Source of the DNA: Candidatus Krumholzibacteriia bacterium | Lineage (GTDB): Bacteria > Krumholzibacteriota > Krumholzibacteriia > LZORAL124-64-63 | Assembly (NCBI GenBank): GCA_016744705.1 | Contig: JADGDU010000007.1 | Location: forward strand, 62,001 to 126,000 | Direction of reading: 5' to 3' | Length of the DNA stretch: 64,000 nucleotides | Part shown: piece after piece, positions 43,549-52,306 of the stretch | Position numbering within the stretch: the first letter of the stretch is position 1 | Layout: the number at the start of each line of letters is the position of its first letter | The notes under the pieces: model-generated | Told to the model about the DNA's origin: nothing | The model's input: only the letters and a program-made list of their open reading frames with translations | The model's database searches: none | Made by a program: the position numbers and the translations under genes

Positions 43549-45710
43549 AAGCCAGTCCGAACGGATCTCCAAAGCCCGATTTCTGGGCCGCCATGAGAGA
43601 GAGGCACCAGGAAGATTCTTCTTTCCTGTTGCACCCTGTGGCCGTGCTCAAGAACTACACTCTGGCCAATCTGCGCCCAGACTTGGTGGCGGGCCTGACG
43701 GTGGCCGTGGTGCTCTTACCCCAGGCCATCGCCTACGCCATGATTGCCGAATTACCTCCTGAAGTGGGGCTGTACGCCGCCATTGTGGGGGCCATTGTGG
43801 GGGCCCTTTGGGGAAGCAGCCTGCATCTGCATACCGGGCCCACCAATGCCAGCAGTTTGTTGGTTTTGGCCTCTCTGGTGACGGTGGCCCAGCCGGGCAC
43901 TCCCGAGTTTATTGCCGCTGCTGGTTATTTGGCTGTGCTGGTGGGTATCATCAAATTGGTCATGGGGCTGGCGCGTATGGGGGTGCTGGTTAATTTCGTG
44001 GCCGACAGTGTGGTGGTGGGGTTCACCGCGGGTGCGGGTATTTTGATTAGTTTGAACCAGCTGAAGCATCTTTTGCGGATTGAATTGCCTGCCTCTCCGG
44101 AAGTGGCCCAGACTGTTCAGGCTTTGGTGGCCAATATTGGGCAGTTGCATCAACCCTCACTTTTTCTGGGGTTGGGGACCATTGTGCTGGTGGCCGTCCT
44201 CAGATTATTTTTCAAAAAACTTCCCGCAGCTTTGATCGGCATGGTGGCCGCATCTGTTGTGGTGTGGTTGATGAAGCTGGATACTCAGGGCGTGCAAGTT
44301 TTGGGCGCCATTCCGCGGGGATTGCCACCCTTGACCAGTCTTCCTCTACTCTCGGCCGATTTATTATGGAAACTGACGGCGGGTGCTTTTGCTGTGTCGG
44401 CCATTGGTTTGGTGGAAGCCATGAGCAGTGCGCGCAACATCGCTGCCAAAAGCGGGCAACACCTGGCCAGCAATCAGGAATTTGTGGGCCAGGGTCTGGC
44501 CAGCATCGCGGCCGGATTTTTCTCGGGTTATACCGTCAGTGGATCTTTCACTCGGTCGGCCATCAATTATGAAGCGGGCGGTCGCACACCTCTGGCCAAT
44601 GTTTTTTCAGGTCTTTTTGTTCTCGTATCCATGATGATTTTTGCTCCTTTGGCCGTTTACCTGCCGCGCACGGCCTTGGCCGGAGTGCTGTTGGTGACGG
44701 CTTACGGCATGGTGGACCGGCAGGAAATGCAGAAGATTCTGTACACCAGCCGGGGCGACAGCGCTGTGATGATTTCCACCATGTTGGCCACTGTGCTGCT
44801 GCCTCTGGAATTTGCTGTCTTGTCCGGCATGCTGGTTTCTTTTGCGCGGTATCTGATCAAGAGTTCCACCCCCGCGGTGGAGGCGGTGGTGCCGGATCTC
44901 AGCTTCCAGCATTTTGAAATTGCCGATAGGCGTGCGGTGTGTCCTCAGTTGGGGGTCATCCGGGTGGAAGGCTCTTTGTATTTCGGAGCCGTGCACCATG
45001 TGGAAGAGATGATCCACCAGAACCAGGAAGCCCATCCCGGCCAGAAATTTCTGCTTTTGCGTTTGCAGATGGTCGATCATTGCGATGTCAGCGGTATTCA
45101 CATGCTGGCAGGAGTGGTGGCCGGTTACCGGCGCCGGGGGGGCGATGTTTTTCTGGACGGGGTGCGCCCAAAAGTGGTGGATATGATTCATCTTTATGGT
45201 TTCGATAAAGTCTTGGGATACCGGAATATCCTAAATGACGAAGACACCATCAGCCACCTCTTCCATAAAGTATTGCACCCGGGTTACTGTGTTTATGAGT
45301 GCCGGGAGCGGGTTTTTGCCGAGTGCCAGGCCTTGCCCAAGGATGATCACGCAGCCAATTTACCTGAAGACGCGGACATTCCCGAACATGAAATCGAGCA
45401 AATCACTCCCACGGCTCTGAAGCTGATAAAAGATGACCCAGAAGACGAATTGTATTTGATTGATGTGCGCGAACCGTCAGAATTTCGGAAATGGCACATT
45501 CCCGGTTCGGTCAACCTTCCTCTGCGCAATCTGGTGGATGATGTGCCGTTTATGACTACGGATAAATCGGTTGTTTTTGTGAGCCGTGTGGGGCGGCGCA
45601 GCACTTTGGCCGTGGTCATTTTTCAGGACTTTGGGATGCAACGTGTTTTCAACCTTAAGGGTGGCATGCTGGCCTGGGAGGCTGCCGGGTTCCCTCTGGC
45701 AGTGGAGTAA
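43545..45710 (+). CDS. SulP anion transporter with STAS and degenerate rhodanese domain
   Basis: GTG 43545 overlaps the glpX stop; 721 residues. Residues about 35-430 form the SulP core ('LVAGLTVAVVLLPQAIAYAM', 'GAIVGALWGSS', 'GFTAGAGILISLNQL'). About 440-555 is a STAS domain ('GVIRVEGSLYFGAVHHVEEM', 'DVSGIHMLAGVV'). About 615-721 is a rhodanese-like domain ('LIDVREPSEFRKWHIPGSVN') in which the catalytic Cys is replaced by Ser680 ('VFVSRVGRRST' for 'VYCRSGNRS'). It is likely a sulfate or bicarbonate transporter in the inner membrane, with a C-terminal domain for binding rather than sulphur transfer. Confidence 0.88.
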   Translation: MKASPNGSPKPDFWAAMRERHQEDSSFLLHPVAVLKNYTLANLRPDLVAGLTVAVVLLPQAIAYAMIAELPPEVGLYAAIVGAIVGALWGSSLHLHTGPTNASSLLVLASLVTVAQPGTPEFIAAAGYLAVLVGIIKLVMGLARMGVLVNFVADSVVVGFTAGAGILISLNQLKHLLRIELPASPEVAQTVQALVANIGQLHQPSLFLGLGTIVLVAVLRLFFKKLPAALIGMVAASVVVWLMKLDTQGVQVLGAIPRGLPPLTSLPLLSADLLWKLTAGAFAVSAIGLVEAMSSARNIAAKSGQHLASNQEFVGQGLASIAAGFFSGYTVSGSFTRSAINYEAGGRTPLANVFSGLFVLVSMMIFAPLAVYLPRTALAGVLLVTAYGMVDRQEMQKILYTSRGDSAVMISTMLATVLLPLEFAVLSGMLVSFARYLIKSSTPAVEAVVPDLSFQHFEIADRRAVCPQLGVIRVEGSLYFGAVHHVEEMIHQNQEAHPGQKFLLLRLQMVDHCDVSGIHMLAGVVAGYRRRGGDVFLDGVRPKVVDMIHLYGFDKVLGYRNILNDEDTISHLFHKVLHPGYCVYECRERVFAECQALPKDDHAANLPEDADIPEHEIEQITPTALKLIKDDPEDELYLIDVREPSEFRKWHIPGSVNLPLRNLVDDVPFMTTDKSVVFVSRVGRRSTLAVVIFQDFGMQRVFNLKGGMLAWEAAGFPLAVE

Positions 45711-45716
45711 TTTCGA

Positions 45717-46610
45717 GTGAACAACCAACGCAAAGCCACGATGTTCGGTTTGCTGGCTGTGCTTGCCTGGTCCACGGTGGCCACGGTTTTCAAGTTGGCT
45801 CTGCAACGCATGGACCATTTCCAGCTGCTCTTTCTGGCCAATATTTTTTCCCTTGCTGCTCTGGGATTAGTCTTGGCCGTGCAAGGCCGGTTGGGTTTGC
45901 TGTTGAAGGCAGACCGCAAACAACTGGGTCTGTGCGCAGGGCTGGGGCTGATCAATCCTTTCTTATACTATCTGGTGCTTTTTAAGGCCTATGCTTTGTT
46001 GCCGGCCCAGGTGGCTCAACCATTGAACTTTACCTGGGCTCTAACTCTGGCCTGGTTGGCTGTGCCCATTCTGGGCCAGCGGCTGCGGCTGCGCGATGGT
46101 TTGGCTGGGCTGGTATGTTACAGCGGTGTTCTGGTCATCACCACCGGTGGAAATCTGCGTTCCATACAGATGGATAGTGGCCTGGGAGTGGCCTTGGCTC
46201 TGGGCAGTACTTTGATTTGGGCTCTGTATTGGCTGGCTAATACGCGTATGAAATATGATCCGGTGGCGGGCCTCTTTCTGGGGTTCCTTTTCGCTTTGCC
46301 TCCGGTCACGACGGTGGTCTGGTTTTTTTCTAATTTTCAAATTTCCCCCTCCGGCTGGGCTCTGGGCGCGTACGTTGGCGCCCTGGAAATGGGGTTCACT
46401 TTTGTGCTCTGGTTGTCGGCCATGCGCCTGACGGCCTCCACCGCACGCATCGCCAATTTGATTTTTCTTTCGCCGTTTCTGAGTCTTGTCATTATTCACT
46501 TTGTTCTGGGTGAGCATTTGCGCCCCGCCACAGTGCCTGGTCTGGTGTTGATCGTGGCTGGTTTGTGGTACCAATCAACCGGGAAAAATCCAAAGGAAAA
46601 ATCAGCATGA
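45717..46610 (+). CDS. EamA/DMT-family membrane transporter
   Basis: GTG 45717 is 6 nt past the SulP stop; 297 residues with about ten membrane helices in two EamA repeats ('VLAWSTVATVFKLALQRMD' and 'LGSTLIWALYWLANTRMKYD'). The end 'GEHLRPATVPGLVLIVAGLW' is characteristic. Family members export amino acids, nucleosides or drugs. The substrate cannot be told. It is coupled by ATGA overlap to the hydrolase gene. Confidence 0.88.
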   Translation: MNNQRKATMFGLLAVLAWSTVATVFKLALQRMDHFQLLFLANIFSLAALGLVLAVQGRLGLLLKADRKQLGLCAGLGLINPFLYYLVLFKAYALLPAQVAQPLNFTWALTLAWLAVPILGQRLRLRDGLAGLVCYSGVLVITTGGNLRSIQMDSGLGVALALGSTLIWALYWLANTRMKYDPVAGLFLGFLFALPPVTTVVWFFSNFQISPSGWALGAYVGALEMGFTFVLWLSAMRLTASTARIANLIFLSPFLSLVIIHFVLGEHLRPATVPGLVLIVAGLWYQSTGKNPKEKSA

Positions 46611-47392
46611 TCCAGCGCCAGGAAAACGGAATGTTCGTTCGTGAATGGACTCCGAAAAACCCTCGGGCCACGGTGCTCTTTATCCATGGTTTGGGAGAAT
46701 CCGGTCTGTGCTTCGAGCATTTCCTGCACCGGAAAGAATTGGCCGACTACCGTCTCCTTGTTCCTGACCTGCCTGGCTATGGCCGCAGCCCCTGGTGCTC
46801 TGGAGAGGCTTGGGGATTGGAGGAACAGACCGATCATCTGGCTGGCTGGCTCCAGCAGTTGCAAACCGGTCCGGTGGTTATTGTGGGCCACAGCATGGGG
46901 GGAGTGATGGCCTTGCTTCTGGCAGAGCGTCATCCTCAACTGGTGAGTTTTATCATCGATGTGGACGGCAACAAGAGTGTGGGCGATTGCGTTTACAGCA
47001 GCCAGGCTGCGGCCTATGGCCTGGAAGCTTTTGTTCAGGGTGGATTCGACCAGGTGCGCAATACCATCTTTGAGCAGGGCGTAGAAGATCTGGCCCATCG
47101 TGGATACTATGTGAGCCTGCGATTGAGCGATCCCCGGGCCTTCCACCGGAACAGTCTGGACTTGGTGGCCATGTCCAAATTGGAAACCATGGCCGGCAGA
47201 TTGGCTGAGTTGCCAGTGCCCTCAATTTTCATCGCGGGGGTTCCCGCAGGAGTGTCGGCCCGTTCCCGGCAACTGCTGGGGTTGGCAGAGATCACTTTGC
47301 TGGATGTTTCGCCATCGGGTCATTGGCCATTCATAGACCAGACGGAAGATTTTATCGCCCTGCTGTCCGGTTGGCTTGAAAAAACCTCTTGA
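46607..47392 (+). CDS. Alpha/beta hydrolase
   Basis: ATG 46607 overlaps the transporter stop, with AAAGGAAAA upstream; 261 residues. The fold shows 'VLFIHGLGESGLCFEHF' (oxyanion strand), 'PDLPGYGRSPW', the nucleophile elbow 'VIVGHSMGGVMA' (Ser), and 'SGHWPFIDQTEDF' supplying the His. The acid is probably in 'PSIFIAGVP'. It is a cytoplasmic serine hydrolase of unknown substrate. It ends the glpQ-glpX-SulP-EamA series; transcription may run on into the following 460-bp gap. Confidence 0.88.
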   Translation: MIQRQENGMFVREWTPKNPRATVLFIHGLGESGLCFEHFLHRKELADYRLLVPDLPGYGRSPWCSGEAWGLEEQTDHLAGWLQQLQTGPVVIVGHSMGGVMALLLAERHPQLVSFIIDVDGNKSVGDCVYSSQAAAYGLEAFVQGGFDQVRNTIFEQGVEDLAHRGYYVSLRLSDPRAFHRNSLDLVAMSKLETMAGRLAELPVPSIFIAGVPAGVSARSRQLLGLAEITLLDVSPSGHWPFIDQTEDFIALLSGWLEKTS

Positions 47393-47418
47393 ACCATAGA
47401 CTGTTTTTGATAAATAGT

Positions 47419-47558
47419 TGTCCCACTGTCCCATTTTATCCACAGGGCGAGACACAAATGTGGGACACTATTTTGGAATTTGAGCACTCAAAATTGGTGT
47501 CAAAAGCTGTGCCGTTCGCGTAATACCTTTAGTTGCAGCGCTTTGTCATGTGTCCCGC
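47419..47558. repeat. TGTCCC repeats, possible enhancer-binding sites
   Basis: TGTCCCAC (47419) and TGTCCCAT (47427) are directly adjacent; TGTGGGACA (47459-47467) is the inverted copy; TGTCCCGC lies at 47551-47558. The first three lie about 125-170 bp upstream of the predicted start, the usual place for sigma-54 activator sites. Confidence 0.45.
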
Positions 47559-47563
47559 ATTGT

Positions 47564-47579
47564 TGGCATCACACTTGCA
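47564..47579 (+). promoter_or_regulatory. Sigma-54 promoter in front of a non-coding transcript
   Basis: TGGCATCACACTTGCA has the same -24/-12 elements and spacing as the pilus promoter at 33014. The start would be near 47591. Confidence 0.7.
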
Positions 47580-47590
47580 ACTCTATGAGC

Positions 47591-47728
47591 AGAACGCCTC
47601 CTGAACCCGGCCATTTTGAGCGAGGGGCCGGATTCAAAAAGCAGCGGGGCCGGAAGGGCGAACCCGGCTCCGCTGCTCCCCCCAAACTCGGATGGTCCTT
47701 GGCGAGTGAACCATCCGAGTTTTCTTTT
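47591..47728 (+). ncRNA. Candidate sigma-54-dependent small RNA of about 138 nt
   Basis: Three hairpins follow the promoter. The first is CCGGCC-(13)-GGCCGG near 47608-47632. The second is AGCAGCGGGGCCGG (47640-47653) with CCGGCTCCGCTGCT (47664-47677), one G-U pair, loop AAGGGCGAAC. The third is the terminator at 47684-47722. No start codon with a ribosome site opens a convincing frame. The layout (RpoN promoter, upstream activator-like repeats, compact stem-loops, intrinsic terminator) resembles Qrr or GlmY/Z-type regulatory RNAs. Sequence similarity to those is not seen. Confidence 0.55.
47684..47728 (+). terminator. Rho-independent terminator of the small RNA
   Basis: AAACTCGGATGGT-(13)-ACCATCCGAGTTT, 13-bp perfect arms, followed by TCTTTTG. 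Confidence 0.85.
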
Positions 47729-47853
47729 GTCATCTATCTATGACGGACCAATCTTGATTTCAGGCAGAAAATTGACGAAATTTATTTGGTGGAACCCCCG
47801 AAACAGGGGTGTTTTTCCCTTATTTTTGTTGCTACAACCTCGAGGAGATCGGG

Positions 47854-48927
47854 ATGGATATCAAAATCACCAGGAACCCAAATCCTGCACCCATTCCTGC
47901 TGGCGATTATGGTTTCGGCTCCATCTTTACGCCCCACATGTTCCGGATGGATTATAAAGACGGCGCCTGGGGAGAGCCCACCATCGTGCCTTACGGCCCT
48001 TTCAGCTTGGATCCGGCCGCCAAAGTGCTGCACTACGGCCAGGAAATTTTCGAAGGCATGAAAGCCTATTCCAAACCGGAAGATAACTCGGTGCACATGT
48101 TCCGTCCGGACATGAACATCAAGCGTTTTAATACCTCTGCCGAGCGCATGTGCATGCCCACGGTGGATGAAGGACTCTTCCTGAAGGGCTTAGAGTCTCT
48201 GATTGATATGGACCGCGGCTGGGTGCCTGAAAGTCCCAACGCCCTGTACATTCGCCCCACCATGATCAGCACGCAGGTGGGCCTGGGCGTGAAGGCCAGC
48301 ACGGAATACATTTTCTACATCATCATCGGCCCCGTGGGCTCGTACTTCTCCGGTGGCATTTCGCCTTTGCGCCTGCGGGTGGAAGAACGTTTTGTACGTT
48401 CGGCTCCCGGCGGTGTGGGTTATGCAAAAACCGGTGGCAATTACGCTGCTTCACTGCTGCCCATTCAGATGGCCCAGGAAGATGGCTTCGATCAAATAGT
48501 CTGGCTTGATGCCAAAGAGATGAAGACTGTGGAAGAGATGGGGGCCATGAATATTGCTTTCGTCTACGAAGATAAAATCATCACTGCGCCCACTGGCGAT
48601 ACCATCCTCAACGGTGTGACCCGCGACTCTGTGGGCGTGCTTTTGAATGACATGGGATACAACTGGGTGGAAGAGCATCCGGCCATTGCCGATGTTTGTG
48701 AAGATGCGCGCAGTGGAAAATTGAAAGAAGTGCTGGCCTGTGGAACCGCCGCAGTGGTCACTCCCGTGGGAGTCATCCACTACAAGGGTGCCGATCATCA
48801 AATTGGCGATGGTGGCGAAGGCACACTGACTAAAAAATTGCGGGAGACCCTGACGGGAATCCACACCGGTGGCAGCGAGCTGCACCCGGAGTGGGTCCAC
48901 AAGGTGCCCGCCGGCGAAAACGTCTGA
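47854..48927 (+). CDS. ilvE: Branched-chain amino acid aminotransferase
   Basis: ATG 47854 is set by GAGGAG about 10 nt upstream; 357 residues. The class IV fold shows 'VLHYGQEIFEGMKAY', 'RMCMPTVDEGLFLKGL', the PLP-Lys region 'GGVGYAKTGGNYAAS', and 'CGTAAVVTPVG'. Length and motifs match the eukaryote-like/BCAT2 group rather than the 310-residue E. coli IlvE. It transaminates leucine, isoleucine and valine with 2-oxoglutarate. The leader has a small GC hairpin (47794-47810) with a T-run that might attenuate. It is followed by a terminator. Confidence 0.94.
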   Translation: MDIKITRNPNPAPIPAGDYGFGSIFTPHMFRMDYKDGAWGEPTIVPYGPFSLDPAAKVLHYGQEIFEGMKAYSKPEDNSVHMFRPDMNIKRFNTSAERMCMPTVDEGLFLKGLESLIDMDRGWVPESPNALYIRPTMISTQVGLGVKASTEYIFYIIIGPVGSYFSGGISPLRLRVEERFVRSAPGGVGYAKTGGNYAASLLPIQMAQEDGFDQIVWLDAKEMKTVEEMGAMNIAFVYEDKIITAPTGDTILNGVTRDSVGVLLNDMGYNWVEEHPAIADVCEDARSGKLKEVLACGTAAVVTPVGVIHYKGADHQIGDGGEGTLTKKLRETLTGIHTGGSELHPEWVHKVPAGENV

Positions 48928-48956
48928 TCCGGGGTTTTGGATCCGAGAGTTTTCCT

Positions 48957-48996
48957 AGGAGCCTGCTTCCCTTTGGGAGCAGGCTCCTGGCTTTTT
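48957..48996 (+). terminator. Rho-independent terminator of ilvE
   Basis: AGGAGCCTGCTTCCC-TTT-GGGAGCAGGCTCCT (one bulged T) followed by GGCTTTTT. It overlaps the 3' end of the convergent transporter gene by two bases. Confidence 0.85.
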
Positions 48997-50320
48997 AATG
49001 AGCCGATATGGCTTGAGTAACACCCAAACCCACAACCCTATTTCTCCCCAGCCACGCCTCAGCAATATTCAACACATGATCCTTCACCCGGCGATACGAA
49101 TTCAACATATCGGTAAAAATCAAAGCGGCCCGCGGGTTGGTGAGCTCCTTGCCTACCTTGGCCAGATGCCGGCGGCGTGATTCTTTGACTAAAACCGTAA
49201 TGGCTTCACCCTGGATGTTGGCCTTGCTCAAAACCTCGGGCCGCCTTTCGGTGACGCCTTCGGATACATGCTGCAGACATTCATCCACCAGATCGTGCAA
49301 AGCCAAAAGGTCTTTTCTGCCGCCTTCGGAAAACTTGATTTCGTTCTTGATGCGTTTCAGGTTGAGCTTGAGAATTTTAGCGTAATAGTCGCTGACGGAT
49401 TCGTACTCGTCGGCCATGCGCAGTTGTTCGCGGCCCGCCTCCACCGTTTCCAGGGGGATATTACCCGAGAGAATATGACTGAGGAATTCGGTGACTTCGT
49501 CCTGCATGATGTCCAGGATCTCTTCCCGGTGCAGAACCCGGCGGGTGTTATTGTCGTCAATGTCATCGGATTCCAGGGAAGTGCGCAACATGGTGCTCAT
49601 TTTAGCCGTGTATTCACCCATGCGGATGATCTCATCCTGGGATTGGGCAATGCCCATGGCCGGCGATTCCAGCAGGCGAACATCCAGGAAAGTCAGGTGG
49701 GGTGTTTCTTTGTGGCTTTTGTCCGGAACCAGCCTCGTAACCAAGTTGGCAAATGGTCTCAGGATGGGTAAAAACACCAAGGTGTTGACGATATTGAAGC
49801 AGGTATGAGTCAGGGCAATCTTGGAGACGATGCCCGGATTGAGCCCAAAAAATCCTCCAAAATCCTTCAAAATTGTTTCCATGAGCGAGGTGTACCAGAA
49901 GAAGATCGGAATGAGCCAAAGCGTGCCCACCACATTAAAAATGATGTGGGCATAGGCGGCGCGTTTGGCGTTCACCGTGGCCCCCAGAGAAGCCAGGAAG
50001 GCGGTGATGGTGGTTCCGACGTTGGCCCCAATGACCACCCCGAGGGCCTGCATCAGAGTCATAAACCTGCAGTTGACAAAGCCGACCACCATGACTGTGG
50101 TGACGGAACTGGGCTGGACAATATTGGTGACGAGGGTCCCGATGGCGCAGGCGGCAATCCGGTTGTTGGTCACGGCGCCCATCAGAGAGCGCAACCGGGT
50201 TCCGGCTACGGCCTGCATGCCGTCGGACATGAATTTCATTCCCAATAGGAATATACCCAGGCCGCCGACAGCCTTGAAAACCAAAGCGTCGAGAATGATT
50301 CCTGTGAGTCCGTTATCCAT
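48995..50320 (-). CDS. Short Na/Pi-cotransporter family protein with PhoU-like domain
   Basis: The 441-residue protein begins 'GGLGIFLLGMKFMSDGMQAV', the NptA/YjbB signature, then 'TLVTNIVQPSSVTTVMVVGF' (the QSSS motif altered to QPSS), 'GVVIGANVGTTITAFLASLG' and 'KRAAYAHIIFNVVGTLWLIP'. Normally two such repeats occur; here the first half-repeat runs straight into the end of the second, so about 120 residues are missing and only one QSSS-like motif remains. Residues 235-430 are a PhoU-like helical domain. It may be a minimal or dimeric phosphate exporter. There is no frameshift, so it looks like a clean deletion. Confidence 0.78.
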   Translation of the reverse strand: MDNGLTGIILDALVFKAVGGLGIFLLGMKFMSDGMQAVAGTRLRSLMGAVTNNRIAACAIGTLVTNIVQPSSVTTVMVVGFVNCRFMTLMQALGVVIGANVGTTITAFLASLGATVNAKRAAYAHIIFNVVGTLWLIPIFFWYTSLMETILKDFGGFFGLNPGIVSKIALTHTCFNIVNTLVFLPILRPFANLVTRLVPDKSHKETPHLTFLDVRLLESPAMGIAQSQDEIIRMGEYTAKMSTMLRTSLESDDIDDNNTRRVLHREEILDIMQDEVTEFLSHILSGNIPLETVEAGREQLRMADEYESVSDYYAKILKLNLKRIKNEIKFSEGGRKDLLALHDLVDECLQHVSEGVTERRPEVLSKANIQGEAITVLVKESRRRHLAKVGKELTNPRAALIFTDMLNSYRRVKDHVLNIAEAWLGRNRVVGLGVTQAISAH

Positions 50321-50426
50321 GTGGATATTTCCCTGGAAAAGTCGTCGGGCTATGCCAACTGTCTGGCCGAAGGTATCGACTGAGTCGTTACTTCTCCCGT
50401 TAAAATGTCCCCACTTTTAACTGGGT

Positions 50427-50636
50427 TTATGGGGTGAGGGCTGAGTGCCCACAAATCCCACACCGCTGCGTCTGAACCTTTCCCCAACTGAGAACCGGCA
50501 CAAAAAATAAGCTCACCCGATTGCATTTCTCAATCTTGATCCACTGGGTATGATTATTACAACGCAGGCAGGTCCGGTATTCTCCAAACCCCACTTCTTT
50601 TTCGTGCTTCCCTGCTCCAAATATTAAAAAAAACAT
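50427..50636 (-). CDS. Zinc-ribbon small protein
   Basis: The 69-residue protein starts at ATG 50636 directly behind GGAGG. It reads 'MFFLIFGAGKHEKEVGFGEY', then 'CLRC', 'VSLFFVPVLSWGKVQTQ' and 'CGIC'. Two CxxC pairs around a 'FTLFFIPL.P.GK'-type strand match the zinc_ribbon_15 family of tiny bacterial proteins, of unknown function. It sits 14 nt past the stop of the amidase gene in the same direction, so it is probably its operon partner. Confidence 0.75.
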   Translation of the reverse strand: MFFLIFGAGKHEKEVGFGEYRTCLRCNNHTQWIKIEKCNRVSLFFVPVLSWGKVQTQRCGICGHSALTP

Positions 50637-50650
50637 TAGCCTCCTGCGGC

Positions 50651-52306
50651 CTATTCAGGCACCAGCCCATTCAACAGAGCCTGCACAACCTTTTCGGCAT
50701 CACGGCGGCGCAATTGTTCATATCGCACAGCCCAAATGTGATCATCGAAAGCCAGATTTCTCATTTCCACCAGTAACTTGTAGGTGGCCGGATTGTTCCG
50801 CAAAACTCCCAGACTGCGGCCTTTGGCTTTGGCTCCAGCGCCCATATCAGGCAGCAGTTTCTCGGCCAGTTTGCGGCTGGTATGGTCAATACTTCCTTTA
50901 CGTTTGTAGTACAGCAATGTCACCACTTCACCTGAGGGTGGATCGTTGTCCGCATGAAAACTCAGGAACACCTGCCGCTTCGCCGGGACACCCTTCAGGG
51001 CCTTACGCGTGATGGTCACTCGCTCGTTGAGATACTTCTGCCCGCCCTTGGGCCAGGTGGCGGGGCGGTTGCGACGGTTCCAGTCCTTGTCATTGAATAC
51101 CTCGTTGCGGTCGTGCACGAAGGTGTTGGTGACTGGGGTATTGCCGCGCAAAAGATGATTGGGAGAAATCATGGTCAATGTAATATCCGCCCCATGCAGT
51201 TTGAGCAGGGCGTATACGCGTAGGGCAGTGTCGTAAGCGTACTCATCTTCCACGATGTAAGTGGCCTTACCTGACGAATCGAGAGTGCGCACGATGGCGC
51301 CGGGGTCGATGCCCCCATGACCAGGGTCCAGGACAAAATGCCAGCCATCAAAACGGTGACTCAGCCGAGGCATTTGGGCCAAAGTTTTATCAAAATGTTT
51401 GAGCAATTTGTGAGCGTGGTTGTATGAGACCAGGGGGTTGATGCTGCTCTCTTCACAGTAGGTCCGGTTGCGCTGCTGTGTCGCTTTGGGCTTCTCATAG
51501 TAGTATGGGCCGTTACCTGGTTGCAGCCGCTGCACGCCGGAGATCTTGATGTTCAATTTGTCCCAGTCCATGGTGGCTTGACCAGCCGAAGGTTGGGCTT
51601 GGGCCAGGGCTTCGGTGGCGGCACCGGGAATGGGACGAACCTTCAGCTTCTGGCCCGGATGGATGACCGAACCACTCATGCTATTCAGCTTGCGCAGCTC
51701 CCTCAAACTCATCTGGTGGAGGCGGGAAATTTCAGTGAGGTTGTCGCCTCGCTGCACCTCGTAAAGGGCGGTCAGGGTGGCGGCTTCGGCGCTCAGTTGC
51801 AGCTCTTGTCCAATGAGGATGCGGTCCGATTTCAAATTGTTGATGCGTTTGATTTCCGATACGGTCATGCCATAGGCTCGGGCAATTTCCCACAGGGCAT
51901 CGCCCCGTTCCACAATGTGCGCTTTGCGGCCCACTTCGCGCAGGCGTAATTTCTGGCCCACAAAAATACGGTCGGTATCCAGATCATTGATCTGCATCAG
52001 GCGTTTGACGGTGGTGCCTTTGCGCTTGGCAATGCGGGAAAGAAAATCTCCGCGCACCACCACATAGACAGCGTCGTCGGAAGCCAGCTGGCCCACCTTC
52101 AGATTTTGTCCGATCATGATGCGGTCGCCGGTCAGACCATTCCACTGGCGCAGGTTGCCTACGGTGGTCTTGTGCTTGCGGGCCAAACTGGTCAGGCTTT
52201 CGCCACGCTTAACCGTGTGGGTTTTCCACTCGGCGGCGCAGGCAGCTGAAGCGCAGACTAGAAGGAATATCAAGGGTACGAATGTGCGGAGCAGACGCTG
52301 AAAAAT
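50651..52306 (-). CDS. N-acetylmuramoyl-L-alanine amidase with four LysM domains; probable AUU start
   Basis: Four LysM repeats (about 30-250: 'HTVKRGESLTSLARKHKTTV', 'YVVVRGDFLSRIAKRKGTTV', 'HIVERGDALWEIARAYGMTV', 'YEVQRGDNLTEISRLHQMSL') precede an Amidase_3 domain ('VLDPGHGGIDPGA' zinc His, 'EDEYAYDTALRVYALL' Glu, 'VFLSFHADN' His). It cleaves the stem peptide from MurNAc in the periplasm. No ATG/GTG/TTG lies near the signal peptide. The only strong site, AAGGAGG at 52319-52313, is 6 nt from an in-frame ATT (52306), giving a clean signal sequence ('FQRLLRTFVPLIFLLVCASA', 551 residues). An upstream ATG (52411) would add 35 residues that overlap the divergent gene region. Confidence 0.85.
   Translation of the reverse strand: MFQRLLRTFVPLIFLLVCASAACAAEWKTHTVKRGESLTSLARKHKTTVGNLRQWNGLTGDRIMIGQNLKVGQLASDDAVYVVVRGDFLSRIAKRKGTTVKRLMQINDLDTDRIFVGQKLRLREVGRKAHIVERGDALWEIARAYGMTVSEIKRINNLKSDRILIGQELQLSAEAATLTALYEVQRGDNLTEISRLHQMSLRELRKLNSMSGSVIHPGQKLKVRPIPGAATEALAQAQPSAGQATMDWDKLNIKISGVQRLQPGNGPYYYEKPKATQQRNRTYCEESSINPLVSYNHAHKLLKHFDKTLAQMPRLSHRFDGWHFVLDPGHGGIDPGAIVRTLDSSGKATYIVEDEYAYDTALRVYALLKLHGADITLTMISPNHLLRGNTPVTNTFVHDRNEVFNDKDWNRRNRPATWPKGGQKYLNERVTITRKALKGVPAKRQVFLSFHADNDPPSGEVVTLLYYKRKGSIDHTSRKLAEKLLPDMGAGAKAKGRSLGVLRNNPATYKLLVEMRNLAFDDHIWAVRYEQLRRRDAEKVVQALLNGLVPE

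Larger units (their letters stand above)
47393..47853 (+). other. 461-bp intergenic region holding a sigma-54 small-RNA locus and ilvE leader
   Basis: No credible protein frame is present. It holds four TGTCCC-type motifs (47419-47558), a sigma-54 promoter (47564-47579), three RNA hairpins (about 47600-47728) and a small GC hairpin with T-run (47794-47815) in the ilvE leader. Confidence 0.6.
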
